Positions 17,458 to 25,764 of a stretch of DNA of 64,000 nt are shown in pieces (the stretch's first letter is position 1; every line of letters begins with the position of its first letter). A program made the position numbers and the translations under genes. Origin of the DNA: Rhodococcus sp. ARC_M6 (lineage in GTDB: Bacteria; Actinomycetota; Actinomycetes; Mycobacteriales; Mycobacteriaceae); contig NZ_JALGQH010000025.1 in assembly GCF_022810305.1 (NCBI RefSeq), positions 1 through 64,000 on the forward strand, read 5' to 3'. Under the pieces are notes generated by a model. That model worked only from the letters and a program-made list of their open reading frames with translations, ran no database searches and had not been told where the DNA came from.

Positions 17458-20400
17458 ATGAGGCGTTTTCTGGTAGTTGGTTGCGGCGGATCGGGCGCGG
17501 TCACGTTGTCCTACATGATGGATCAGCTGCGCTCCGATCTTGCAGCCGTCGGCGTCGACAAGATCCCGTCCGGCTGGCAGTTCGTGAGCCTCGACGTGCC
17601 TACCGCGCCCGAGTCGGGTCCGGACGGACTCAACAATGTCCGCGACCAGGGCGGTAGCTACTTCGGCAGTGGGCCGCAAGGTGATTCGTATGCAGTGTTG
17701 GACAACGCTCTCTCCAACCAGCTGACAGCACGTCAGCAGTTGAGCTCGATCGCGACCTGGGCGCCCCGCGATCCGCGGAATGTGCCGGTGCCGATCGGTT
17801 CGGGAGCCGGACAATTCCGCGCGCTGGGACGCATGATCACGCTGAGTAAGACCACGGGTATCAGCGAAGTGCTGCAACGGGCGTGGGACACCTTGTTCAC
17901 CGTCACAACCGAGACGGAAATGCGTTCGCTGAACATTCCTGGTGGCGGTTCTTTCGATCCCGGTGAAGCCCCGATCGTTCTGGTCGTTTCCTCGATGGCT
18001 GGTGGTGCCGGTGCGTCGATGGCGCTGGACATCTGCCGATTGCTTACTCTCATACCGCGTTTGGATCCGCGAATGATGGGCGTGTTCATGGTCGCGCCCG
18101 ACATCTTCGACGGGTTGGGGAAGAGCGCGACTACTGGCGTCAGTGCAAATGCATTGGCGATGCTCGGCGAGATCGTCGCCAGCCAGATGGGTTCGGCGCG
18201 CGACCACGACGTCACGATTTTGAAAGCTCTGGGCCAGCAGAACGGTGAGGGTGCCGAAGTTCCGTTCGCCCGGGTATTCCCGGTCGGCCGTCGCGTCGGT
18301 ACCGAAGGCGCACCGTTCGGTGACGGGTCTCAGAATGCGATTTACCGCGGTCTCGGACGTGGACTGTCGGGACTGATGATGAGTGGTGCCGCGACTCGCC
18401 AGTTCATCCAGTACGACCTCACGAACGGTGGCGGCCTGGCGGGTCTGCGAGAGCACATCGGATGGGGCGCAGGGGCGTGGGACAGCTTGCCGTGGGGCAC
18501 ATTCGGATTCTCGAGCCTGAGCATGGGTCGCGACCGGTACGCGGAATACTCGGCTCAGCGACTCGCTCGCAGTAGCGTCGACCGTTTGCTCGACGGACAC
18601 CTTCAGCGGGGGAATCCGGCCTCGGACGAGGAGCAGGTCAACGCGATTCTCGACAGCCAATGGCCGTCGATTCTGGCGCGCGTCGGGCTGTCCGATCGAA
18701 ATTCCGGCGGCGGTGCCGCTCCGGCGAACGTCAGCGGATGGATCACGGGAACTGTTCTGCCGTGGGACGAGATCGGCCGGATGTCGCGCCAGATCGTCGA
18801 ATCGCAGCTCCGCCCGTACATTCCGTCCGGCGACGGCATGAATGCCAAGCAGTGGGTTCCGGACGTCCAGATGGCTATCCGTGGCCGTTCGATTGCTTTG
18901 CGGGGTGCGTCGGACAATGCTGCTCTGCTGCATGCCTTCGGTTGGCAGGACCGCATCGTCTACAACATCGAGTCGATGGTCGGCGAAGCTGTCTCCACTC
19001 TCGGACTGCCTTACGCGACAGCGATTGTCAATCGCTTGGCGGCATACCTGCGTGACATCATTCGTCCGGCCGCCGAAGACCTGGCAAAGCTGGCACCGGC
19101 GGATGTCACCGCACCCACGCCGGGTGTCACTGCAACACTGGCCAGCCTCAACGGGACGATCCCGATGAGCGGCGCGGTGATCGATTCCGTGGTCGCTGAA
19201 TACCAGAGCAACGTCAGTCGGCAGATCTACTCGACGCTGTCGGGCAAGGTTCGAGACATCGCTGCCGCGTTGGTTCCGGAGATCATGACGCCGTTATTGG
19301 CTGCTCTCAACGAATCTCAGACAGTGTTGCGAATCGCGAGCAAGACACCGGCTGTCGATGTCGGGCTCGCCCGGCTCGAGACCGACCAGTATGCCGCCTG
19401 GCCCTCCGATGCGGGTGAGCGTGTTCCGCAGCGGTTCGCCGAGGCGAACAACGAGGTGATGCTCACACCGTCGGCGGAGTTCCTCTCGCAGTACCGCAGT
19501 GACCTGCCGATGGCGGTTGCCGAAGATTCGTCTGTGCCGCCGCCATTCGAGACGGCCGTGCAGATCGCGTCGCAGCGTGTTGTTACCGGTCGGTGGCCCA
19601 CCACCGACGGTTCGCGGGCTCCGGGTCAGGTTGTGCCATTGATCGAACGGACGGCAACCTGGCGCTCCAAGGCATTCCCGGTCAACCCGTCCACCAATGA
19701 AGCGCTCATTCCGTCGGCTGCTCGTTACGACATTCACCTGCGCGGCGCCGAATTGCTGGACCGTGCACGGGCGTACGTCTCGCGGACCGGAGAGTCCTTC
19801 GATCGGTTCTGCAAGGTGACGTTGCGTGATTACATCGTGGCCGCCGGAGTCCCTGAATACGAACTGTCGCAGCGTACTTCGCTGTTGCTCTCGAAGTTCG
19901 GCGAGGCGCTCTCACTGGCTCGTCCGCTCGCGAGCGTCAATCAGCAGGCCATGGAAGCGCTGCATCCGGGGCAGCAGATCGCCTACCGCTACAAGTTCTC
20001 GGCAGTGCCGTTCCTCAACCTTCCCGTGTCGGAACTGTTGGCTCAGGTCATCATTCACAACCCGAAGATCGACCGTGAAACCGGCGACGGCTTCGGACGC
20101 GTCCTGACGGACGAGGGTGGACTCAAACGACTCGACATCTTCGGCTCTTACCCCAACTACTCACCGCTGGCCTACGATTCGGTCCTCAAGCCGGCCGCGA
20201 AGCAGTGGGCGGATTCGACGCCGTCGCAGCAGGAAGCATTCTGGTCGATGCGTCGGTCGAGGCCGCTGGCCGCGTCGTTGCCCATGCACGAGAACGAGCG
20301 CCGCGCGATGACGGCAGGCTGGTTCCTCGGCCTGGTTCTGGGGCGCATCCGGATTCCGGCTCCGCCGTTCCTCGAGCCGGTGCGGGTCTGGTCGGCAGCG

Positions 20401-21030
20401 GACAGTGCGTGGCTGGACTTCCCGAACCCACTGCTCACTCCGCCGGCACGCTTCGGCGCTAACAACGACTGGTTGCCGGCAGTGCTCGAGTCCGTACTCC
20501 TGGCCATGGCGCAGTCGCACCAGCAACCGGTCATGTCCTCGATGTATCCGTACCGGGCCCTGCGCTCGATTTACGATGCGACGCTGGAGGATCCGGCACG
20601 CGGCATCAACGAGATCTCGGCGAAGGCCGCGTTGACGGACTGGCTGCGTACCGGGGAAACCCAAACCGGATGGCCGTCGGCGGTTCCGGAATCGGACGGG
20701 GTTTCCACGACCAAGGAGCGCAGCGCCAAGGCCGTCGAGTGGCTCGATCGGTTGAATGCGTTTGCGGGCCATCACTATATGGCTCCGGGTGAGGACGGTG
20801 CGGCCGGCGGCGGCACCTTCTCGCTGATCACTTCGAGAGGTCAAGCGTCCAAGACCCCGATCTTCCGTGACCTCGCGCCCGACGTTTTCTGGGCAACTGC
20901 CGAGTTGTCGACGATGGTCAAGGCATGTGAGGAAGCAGCGATGCGTCCCGCGCACAGCGGTATCCCCGCAATGCCTTCGGCCGGTTTCGGAGACAACGAC
21001 ATCGTGATTCCCGACCTAGGACAGTTCTGA
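17458..21030 (+). CDS. tubulin-like GTPase-fold protein (Tubulin_2-like)
   Basis: An 1190-residue protein starting MRRFLVVGCGGSGAVTLSYM, the glycine-rich first loop of a tubulin/FtsZ-type Rossmann fold. At about residues 176-188 the segment VVSSMAGGAGASM matches the tubulin signature loop (GGxGxG) that contacts the nucleotide phosphates. This combination is that of the bacterial tubulin-like family (Tubulin_2), whose function is unknown. The remaining 800 or so residues are a long non-repetitive extension I cannot assign. No signal peptide is present, so it is cytosolic. ATG 17458 is selected because GAGAGGA lies upstream; a longer frame from 17077 overlaps the VWA gene in another frame and is rejected. 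Confidence 0.83.
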   Translation: MRRFLVVGCGGSGAVTLSYMMDQLRSDLAAVGVDKIPSGWQFVSLDVPTAPESGPDGLNNVRDQGGSYFGSGPQGDSYAVLDNALSNQLTARQQLSSIATWAPRDPRNVPVPIGSGAGQFRALGRMITLSKTTGISEVLQRAWDTLFTVTTETEMRSLNIPGGGSFDPGEAPIVLVVSSMAGGAGASMALDICRLLTLIPRLDPRMMGVFMVAPDIFDGLGKSATTGVSANALAMLGEIVASQMGSARDHDVTILKALGQQNGEGAEVPFARVFPVGRRVGTEGAPFGDGSQNAIYRGLGRGLSGLMMSGAATRQFIQYDLTNGGGLAGLREHIGWGAGAWDSLPWGTFGFSSLSMGRDRYAEYSAQRLARSSVDRLLDGHLQRGNPASDEEQVNAILDSQWPSILARVGLSDRNSGGGAAPANVSGWITGTVLPWDEIGRMSRQIVESQLRPYIPSGDGMNAKQWVPDVQMAIRGRSIALRGASDNAALLHAFGWQDRIVYNIESMVGEAVSTLGLPYATAIVNRLAAYLRDIIRPAAEDLAKLAPADVTAPTPGVTATLASLNGTIPMSGAVIDSVVAEYQSNVSRQIYSTLSGKVRDIAAALVPEIMTPLLAALNESQTVLRIASKTPAVDVGLARLETDQYAAWPSDAGERVPQRFAEANNEVMLTPSAEFLSQYRSDLPMAVAEDSSVPPPFETAVQIASQRVVTGRWPTTDGSRAPGQVVPLIERTATWRSKAFPVNPSTNEALIPSAARYDIHLRGAELLDRARAYVSRTGESFDRFCKVTLRDYIVAAGVPEYELSQRTSLLLSKFGEALSLARPLASVNQQAMEALHPGQQIAYRYKFSAVPFLNLPVSELLAQVIIHNPKIDRETGDGFGRVLTDEGGLKRLDIFGSYPNYSPLAYDSVLKPAAKQWADSTPSQQEAFWSMRRSRPLAASLPMHENERRAMTAGWFLGLVLGRIRIPAPPFLEPVRVWSAADSAWLDFPNPLLTPPARFGANNDWLPAVLESVLLAMAQSHQQPVMSSMYPYRALRSIYDATLEDPARGINEISAKAALTDWLRTGETQTGWPSAVPESDGVSTTKERSAKAVEWLDRLNAFAGHHYMAPGEDGAAGGGTFSLITSRGQASKTPIFRDLAPDVFWATAELSTMVKACEEAAMRPAHSGIPAMPSAGFGDNDIVIPDLGQF

Positions 21031-21031
21031 C

Positions 21032-23767
21032 ATGAGTGTGTTGACGGTATTCCTCGCGGCCCATGGGCCGGCTGATGGTGTGCGTGACGTCCTGACCGAT
21101 CTTTCGGCGGCAGGGCTGCTCGACCCCTTCCTGTGGATCGACGAGCACGACGCAATGGCGGGCACTGCGGGCGTGACCGCTACCTCCGTCGTGGGCGGAG
21201 AGTCGTCCACGATTGCACTCCAGAACGTGTTGGCGTCGACACGGGTCACCCGGGTCCGGCTCTGTGTTCTGGTGCCGTTCATCGAGGGAGCTCAGGCAGT
21301 TCGCGTTGATTCCGAGCGGGCCATCGCGGATATGTTGGTCGCGAATTCCGGAAGTGCACAGTTGGTTCGACTCAGGATGATCCTGACCCGCAGCGGTGCG
21401 AGCGTGCCCGCGTCGGCCGTGCCGGCTTTGGCCGGTTGGCACAACCTGTTGATCGCGCCGGAAGATTCCAACGGCCCCGGAATGGGGCACGTGTCTCTAG
21501 CAGCGACGACGGATGCGGTGGTGATCGGACGCAATGCTGCTCCGGTAATCGCCGGGATAGCGGGGTTGTGGTCACACGCTCAGCACGCGCCGTTCGACGA
21601 CTTGCACGTAGTCCCGGGTGACGCGATTCGGTTGGTGCGGTCGTTTTATCGGCGACTCGAAACGTCCGGGGCGGAGCACGACCTGCGGGAGCAAGTTCTC
21701 GACATCGGTGGTCCGCTTCCATTGCCACTCGATGCCGGCGGCAGCGTTGTCTACGTCGAAGATGTACCACTGGCAACGGGGAGAATGGCCCAGAACCTGT
21801 GGACCAAGCATCGCGGCATGCTCGTCGGGTCGCGGGTACCGCGGCCGGTGGACGAGGGTTCGCAGGCGATCGGTCTGTGGCGGGCGCTGGTGATGTTCTT
21901 CAGCTTCATCGGTTCCGCTCTGCGAAATGCTCCGATGGCCTTCTACAACCGCGTCTCTCGGGGAGTCTCGGGCGCTGTTGCGGCGACAGTCAACTCGGCT
22001 GTCTTCGGATCGGATTCGTCGGCGTACACAATTGTTGTCAATGGAGTTGGGCCGGACGGGCGCTCGGTGAAGTGGTCCGAGTTCAGTGACGCGTCACATC
22101 AGATGATGACGGCATTGGACCCCGGAACCGATAATCGACATCACGCAGCATCTGCCGACTTGTCGCGGTTGTGGAGCGACTATTCGGCAGGTGCACTCAC
22201 TTTGGCTGACGCGGGCGAACGTTCGCAGGGATTGCCGCCAGTTCAGGTCGGCGCCAACCGGGCCGTGATTCGTATTGCCGGGGACATCGTTCCGGGTAAA
22301 GCTCAACGTTTTACCGACGTACCGGGAATTATCGCGGCCAGCACCGGCGTATCCGGATTGGATGCGCACGACGTCATGGCGATCTCGGACTTCCGCGCTC
22401 AGTTGCGTGAACTCGAACAAGATCAGGTTCTGGGATTGGAAGCGCGTCGAACCGTCAGTGCGGTGGACGCCTGGGGGCAGACCATTCGTCGTTCGTACGG
22501 CTTCGCATTCGGCCAGATCCTTGCCGAGGGAATGCATTCGACGAGAAGTGAAATCAGTGGCCTTGTCATGAAGCTGCGCGCGCACTCCGGATTCGAGGAC
22601 CAATCCGAGGGGATTCGCGGGAGTCAACGCAGTCTCGCCCGATGGGCTCAGATAATCACGTTCCTGTCCATCGTGATCATGGGTGTAGCGGGGTACTTGA
22701 CGTATCGCGACGTTCTGAAGTGGTGGCACTGCGCGTTGATCGTCGTTGTCGCGATCCTCATCTGGTTCTCCAGCTTGTTCATCCTGTTCACACGAAGTCA
22801 GCAAGAACTGTTCCAGTTGCTCAATCGGCAACGAAGAGCAGCCGGAGAATTGGAAGCGGATCAGGCGAATCTTCGCACTGCTTTCCGTGATCTGGATCAG
22901 CTGTCCGCCGCCTACCGTCAGCACGTTTCGTGGAGCGGCGCACTAGGGGCTTTCCTGGCCGAGCCGCTGGGGAAAGCGCCCAAGCGTTCCGGTTCGGCGC
23001 GCCAGATCAATTGGGGACTTCCGCGTTCAGCTGCCATCGGTTCAGCGCGTCCGGAGGCCGTTCGGATCGTAGAAGTTGCCGAGCGACTGCGCAGTGAGTT
23101 GTTCACGGTGGGCTGGATGACGTCGCCTTGGGACGAGCTGGCCCGCGGCGCCGGCGAGCACTTGGGGGCGCTGGGGCTGGACGTGCGACAAAGTCCAGAA
23201 TTGCTGTACGCAAAGCAAGGTTGGGGTTCGGGTTCTGCACTCGATGTCTGGGCGTCCAAGTTGGCTGCCGGTGAAATCGAACTCGACGGCGCCGATGTGG
23301 TCTGGGAACGCGCTCTGACCGAGCTCGGTGGATCCAAGGCTTCGTTGATCACTGAGCTGGTGTCCTCGGTCGAGGTTCGCGACGAAGGTCAGTCTCGGAT
23401 ACTGACTCTCGACGGTTTCATGGCGGGCGTCGGCGTTCGGGGAGAGTTCGCGGAGAGTGGATTCTTCGATCGGACGTTGCTGACGGACCTCGCGTCAACC
23501 AGCGGTCGCGCAGCGGTGCGCGGCGGCCGTGCCGATCAAGCGCGGCTCGGACTCGGTTTGATCGCGGTGACTACACAGTTCAGTGAAGGGCTCGCGCGGG
23601 AGGAACTCCAATTCGGCGGCGAGGGCAAAGTCGCCGTGGACGAGTACTCCTACGAGATTCCGGTATCGCCGGACTCCGTGGCACTCGGCGGTTTCAGTGG
23701 TGCACCCAGTGCGGCCCCCGTCTCCGATCCCTTCCGAGCGCCGTCCATCGACGGCATGAATTTCTGA
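21032..23767 (+). CDS. large membrane protein with central two-helix hairpin
   Basis: 911 residues, no recognised family. Two hydrophobic helices are adjacent at about residues 540-560 (IITFLSIVIMGVAGYL) and 568-590 (CALIVVVAILIWFSSLFILF), separated by a short polar turn. A charged heptad-like segment (LLNRQRRAAGELEADQANLR) follows immediately and looks like a coiled coil. Both large soluble parts should therefore sit on the same side, probably the cytosol. The gene starts one base after the stop of the tubulin-like gene, so the two are almost certainly translated together. A role as membrane anchor for the tubulin-like protein is an inference from this pairing. Confidence 0.8.
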   Translation: MSVLTVFLAAHGPADGVRDVLTDLSAAGLLDPFLWIDEHDAMAGTAGVTATSVVGGESSTIALQNVLASTRVTRVRLCVLVPFIEGAQAVRVDSERAIADMLVANSGSAQLVRLRMILTRSGASVPASAVPALAGWHNLLIAPEDSNGPGMGHVSLAATTDAVVIGRNAAPVIAGIAGLWSHAQHAPFDDLHVVPGDAIRLVRSFYRRLETSGAEHDLREQVLDIGGPLPLPLDAGGSVVYVEDVPLATGRMAQNLWTKHRGMLVGSRVPRPVDEGSQAIGLWRALVMFFSFIGSALRNAPMAFYNRVSRGVSGAVAATVNSAVFGSDSSAYTIVVNGVGPDGRSVKWSEFSDASHQMMTALDPGTDNRHHAASADLSRLWSDYSAGALTLADAGERSQGLPPVQVGANRAVIRIAGDIVPGKAQRFTDVPGIIAASTGVSGLDAHDVMAISDFRAQLRELEQDQVLGLEARRTVSAVDAWGQTIRRSYGFAFGQILAEGMHSTRSEISGLVMKLRAHSGFEDQSEGIRGSQRSLARWAQIITFLSIVIMGVAGYLTYRDVLKWWHCALIVVVAILIWFSSLFILFTRSQQELFQLLNRQRRAAGELEADQANLRTAFRDLDQLSAAYRQHVSWSGALGAFLAEPLGKAPKRSGSARQINWGLPRSAAIGSARPEAVRIVEVAERLRSELFTVGWMTSPWDELARGAGEHLGALGLDVRQSPELLYAKQGWGSGSALDVWASKLAAGEIELDGADVVWERALTELGGSKASLITELVSSVEVRDEGQSRILTLDGFMAGVGVRGEFAESGFFDRTLLTDLASTSGRAAVRGGRADQARLGLGLIAVTTQFSEGLAREELQFGGEGKVAVDEYSYEIPVSPDSVALGGFSGAPSAAPVSDPFRAPSIDGMNF

Positions 23768-23781
23768 AAGAGGCTTGAGCG

Positions 23782-25764
23782 ATGAGCGGACAGGTACTCG
23801 ACGCACTTCTGCAATGGCGATCGGGAGCGATTGCGGCCGACCAACTGCAGATCGGCGTGATCAAGGATGCGCATCTCACGCAGATCGCGCGTTCCAACCG
23901 ACGGACAAGCACGGAAATCGAATCGATGCTTCCGCGCACAGCCAAGCCCATGGCTGGACACATCGCGAATGTCATTGCCGGACTCGGCAACAACGCCGAC
24001 GCTGCCGCTCCGAGCAGTGCGCCGGCTACCGAACCTGCCACCGTGGCACCAGTCGTGCCGCAGACGCCCGTCGTAGCAAATCTGCTTGAGCTGAGTGCTG
24101 ACGATTTCTGTGAATTCGACTATTCCATTGACGTCGACAACGGAATCAAGCTGGCTGCAAAGAAGTCTCAAGGGGGATATCGCTTCGAATGGGAACCGTA
24201 TGCGGCCGGCAGCGGCCAGGTTGTCATCTACCGGGTTGTCTCCAACGAGGAAAATCGTGCCTACAAGCCGGAAGCCGGGGAACTGCTCGGTGCTACGACG
24301 GACGTCTCGCTGACGGATTTGCGTCCGCCGAGTTCGGCAGTGCGGTTCGTTCAGGTGTGGTGCCATGTCGGACGGACAATCGCCGATGCGGCCTCGGAGC
24401 AGCCGACCCTGATCGGCACGGCTCAGATCATCAGTCCCGTCGTGGATCTGGCGATTTCAGAGGACGAGGGCACGGTCATCGGGCGCTGGGACACCTGGCC
24501 CGGAGTGAAAGTTGTTCGCGTCATGCGGATGGCACTGGCGGGCGGTCCCGGAACGGGCGGTCAGGTTCGGCTCCATCCAGACGACGACAACCTCGGTGGA
24601 TTTGTGGACTCGACAGCGGAACGCGGTCAGCGCTATTTGTATCGAGCTATCTGCGAAGTGCCGGTAGACGGGGGTACCGAACTGTCGCCGCCGGTCGAGG
24701 AGGTCGTTGCGGTTTCGGTGATTCTTTCGCCGGTACTCGATCTGTCCGTCGAGACCTATGGTGACGCCGAGGAACCCCGCTTCGACTTGCGATGGAGCAG
24801 TCCGCCGGTGGGCAAGGTCGTCATCTACCGCACCGAGAGCGGCCCGAAACCCGGCATCGAAGAATCGGTCTTGGCGGAAGGCGCTCTCGAAGCGTCCGGA
24901 GGGCTGCCGACCGACGCGCGTCTGATCCATCCGATCAAGGGCGCCCAGACCGGGAATTGTGTGATGGCCGAAGTGTCCTGGCCACGTGGATGGACGCGCG
25001 CCTACTTCACGCCGGTGACGACTCTCGACAACAGCGTTCAGGTCGGGAAGACGGTATCGGCGACGCGACCACTCGGAGCGGTCCGGCATTTGCGTTTGGT
25101 GGAGCGCTGCGCCGAGCAACTCTTGACGTTCGCCTGGCCCGAAGGTGCGGCTGCCATCGAGGTGTATGTCAGTACACGCGATATGGATTCGGCAAGCGCA
25201 CTGGCTCAGCCGGCCGGGCACGAGATCTCGCGGAACCGCTACGAGCGGGACGGAGGCCTGCATTTCCCCGCGCAGTTGCCCGCGATCGGATGCTCGGTGC
25301 ATGTGGTTCCCGTGTCGTACACGGCCGGTGCCAAGGTGCTGGGCGCGCCGACTGTCGTCGACTATCCCGGACTGCTGCGGGTGCAGTACGACATTGTCGG
25401 CCCCAATTCCGGTTCCACGGTCGATATCACGCTCGCTCCGGAACGTGATACGCACGGATCGCCGCCGTTTATGTTGGTGTACAACGCAAATCGATTGCCG
25501 TTGAGTTCCATGGACGGTACAGCCGTGGATGTGTGGGCTGCGGGAGCAGATGGCAACGGACGTTCGAAGCAGTTTCAGCCCAACCAGCTCAGTCGGGCTG
25601 ATCGGGGAGCGACGTGGAGTGCCGACGTGCGCGGGCTCTACGGCTATATTCGGCTGTTCGCAGATCTGCAGCCGAGCCATCGGAGTACCTTTGCCCTGAT
25701 CGATCCGGCCGTCGAGAAGCTCTGGGTCGACGGCCGAGGCGCGTCAGCTGGGCAGGCGGGATGA
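23782..25764 (+). CDS. multi-repeat beta-sandwich (fibronectin III-like) protein
   Basis: 660 residues. The first 95 or so are helical then Ala/Pro-rich. After that come at least four similar beta-rich units with the pattern RFEW or RFDLRW ... VVIYR ... RFVQVW or RYLYRAICEV, seen near residues 130, 225, 330 and 445. This is the look of fibronectin type III-like domains. No signal peptide or membrane helix is visible, so the repeats are probably cytosolic, which is unusual for this fold. It likely acts as a scaffold. Start ATG 23782 has a GAAAGAGG ribosome site upstream. Its stop overlaps the next start (ATGA at 25761-25764). Confidence 0.78.
   Translation: MSGQVLDALLQWRSGAIAADQLQIGVIKDAHLTQIARSNRRTSTEIESMLPRTAKPMAGHIANVIAGLGNNADAAAPSSAPATEPATVAPVVPQTPVVANLLELSADDFCEFDYSIDVDNGIKLAAKKSQGGYRFEWEPYAAGSGQVVIYRVVSNEENRAYKPEAGELLGATTDVSLTDLRPPSSAVRFVQVWCHVGRTIADAASEQPTLIGTAQIISPVVDLAISEDEGTVIGRWDTWPGVKVVRVMRMALAGGPGTGGQVRLHPDDDNLGGFVDSTAERGQRYLYRAICEVPVDGGTELSPPVEEVVAVSVILSPVLDLSVETYGDAEEPRFDLRWSSPPVGKVVIYRTESGPKPGIEESVLAEGALEASGGLPTDARLIHPIKGAQTGNCVMAEVSWPRGWTRAYFTPVTTLDNSVQVGKTVSATRPLGAVRHLRLVERCAEQLLTFAWPEGAAAIEVYVSTRDMDSASALAQPAGHEISRNRYERDGGLHFPAQLPAIGCSVHVVPVSYTAGAKVLGAPTVVDYPGLLRVQYDIVGPNSGSTVDITLAPERDTHGSPPFMLVYNANRLPLSSMDGTAVDVWAAGADGNGRSKQFQPNQLSRADRGATWSADVRGLYGYIRLFADLQPSHRSTFALIDPAVEKLWVDGRGASAGQAG

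Noticed and set aside
17074-18933. Long antisense frame of 619 codons
   Set aside because: It lies opposite the VWA and tubulin-like genes, is rich in Arg/His/Asp as expected for a shadow of high-GC coding DNA, and has no recognisable motif.
24457-25680. Antisense frame of 407 codons
   Set aside because: Shadow of the beta-sandwich repeat gene; Arg/His-rich with no domain.
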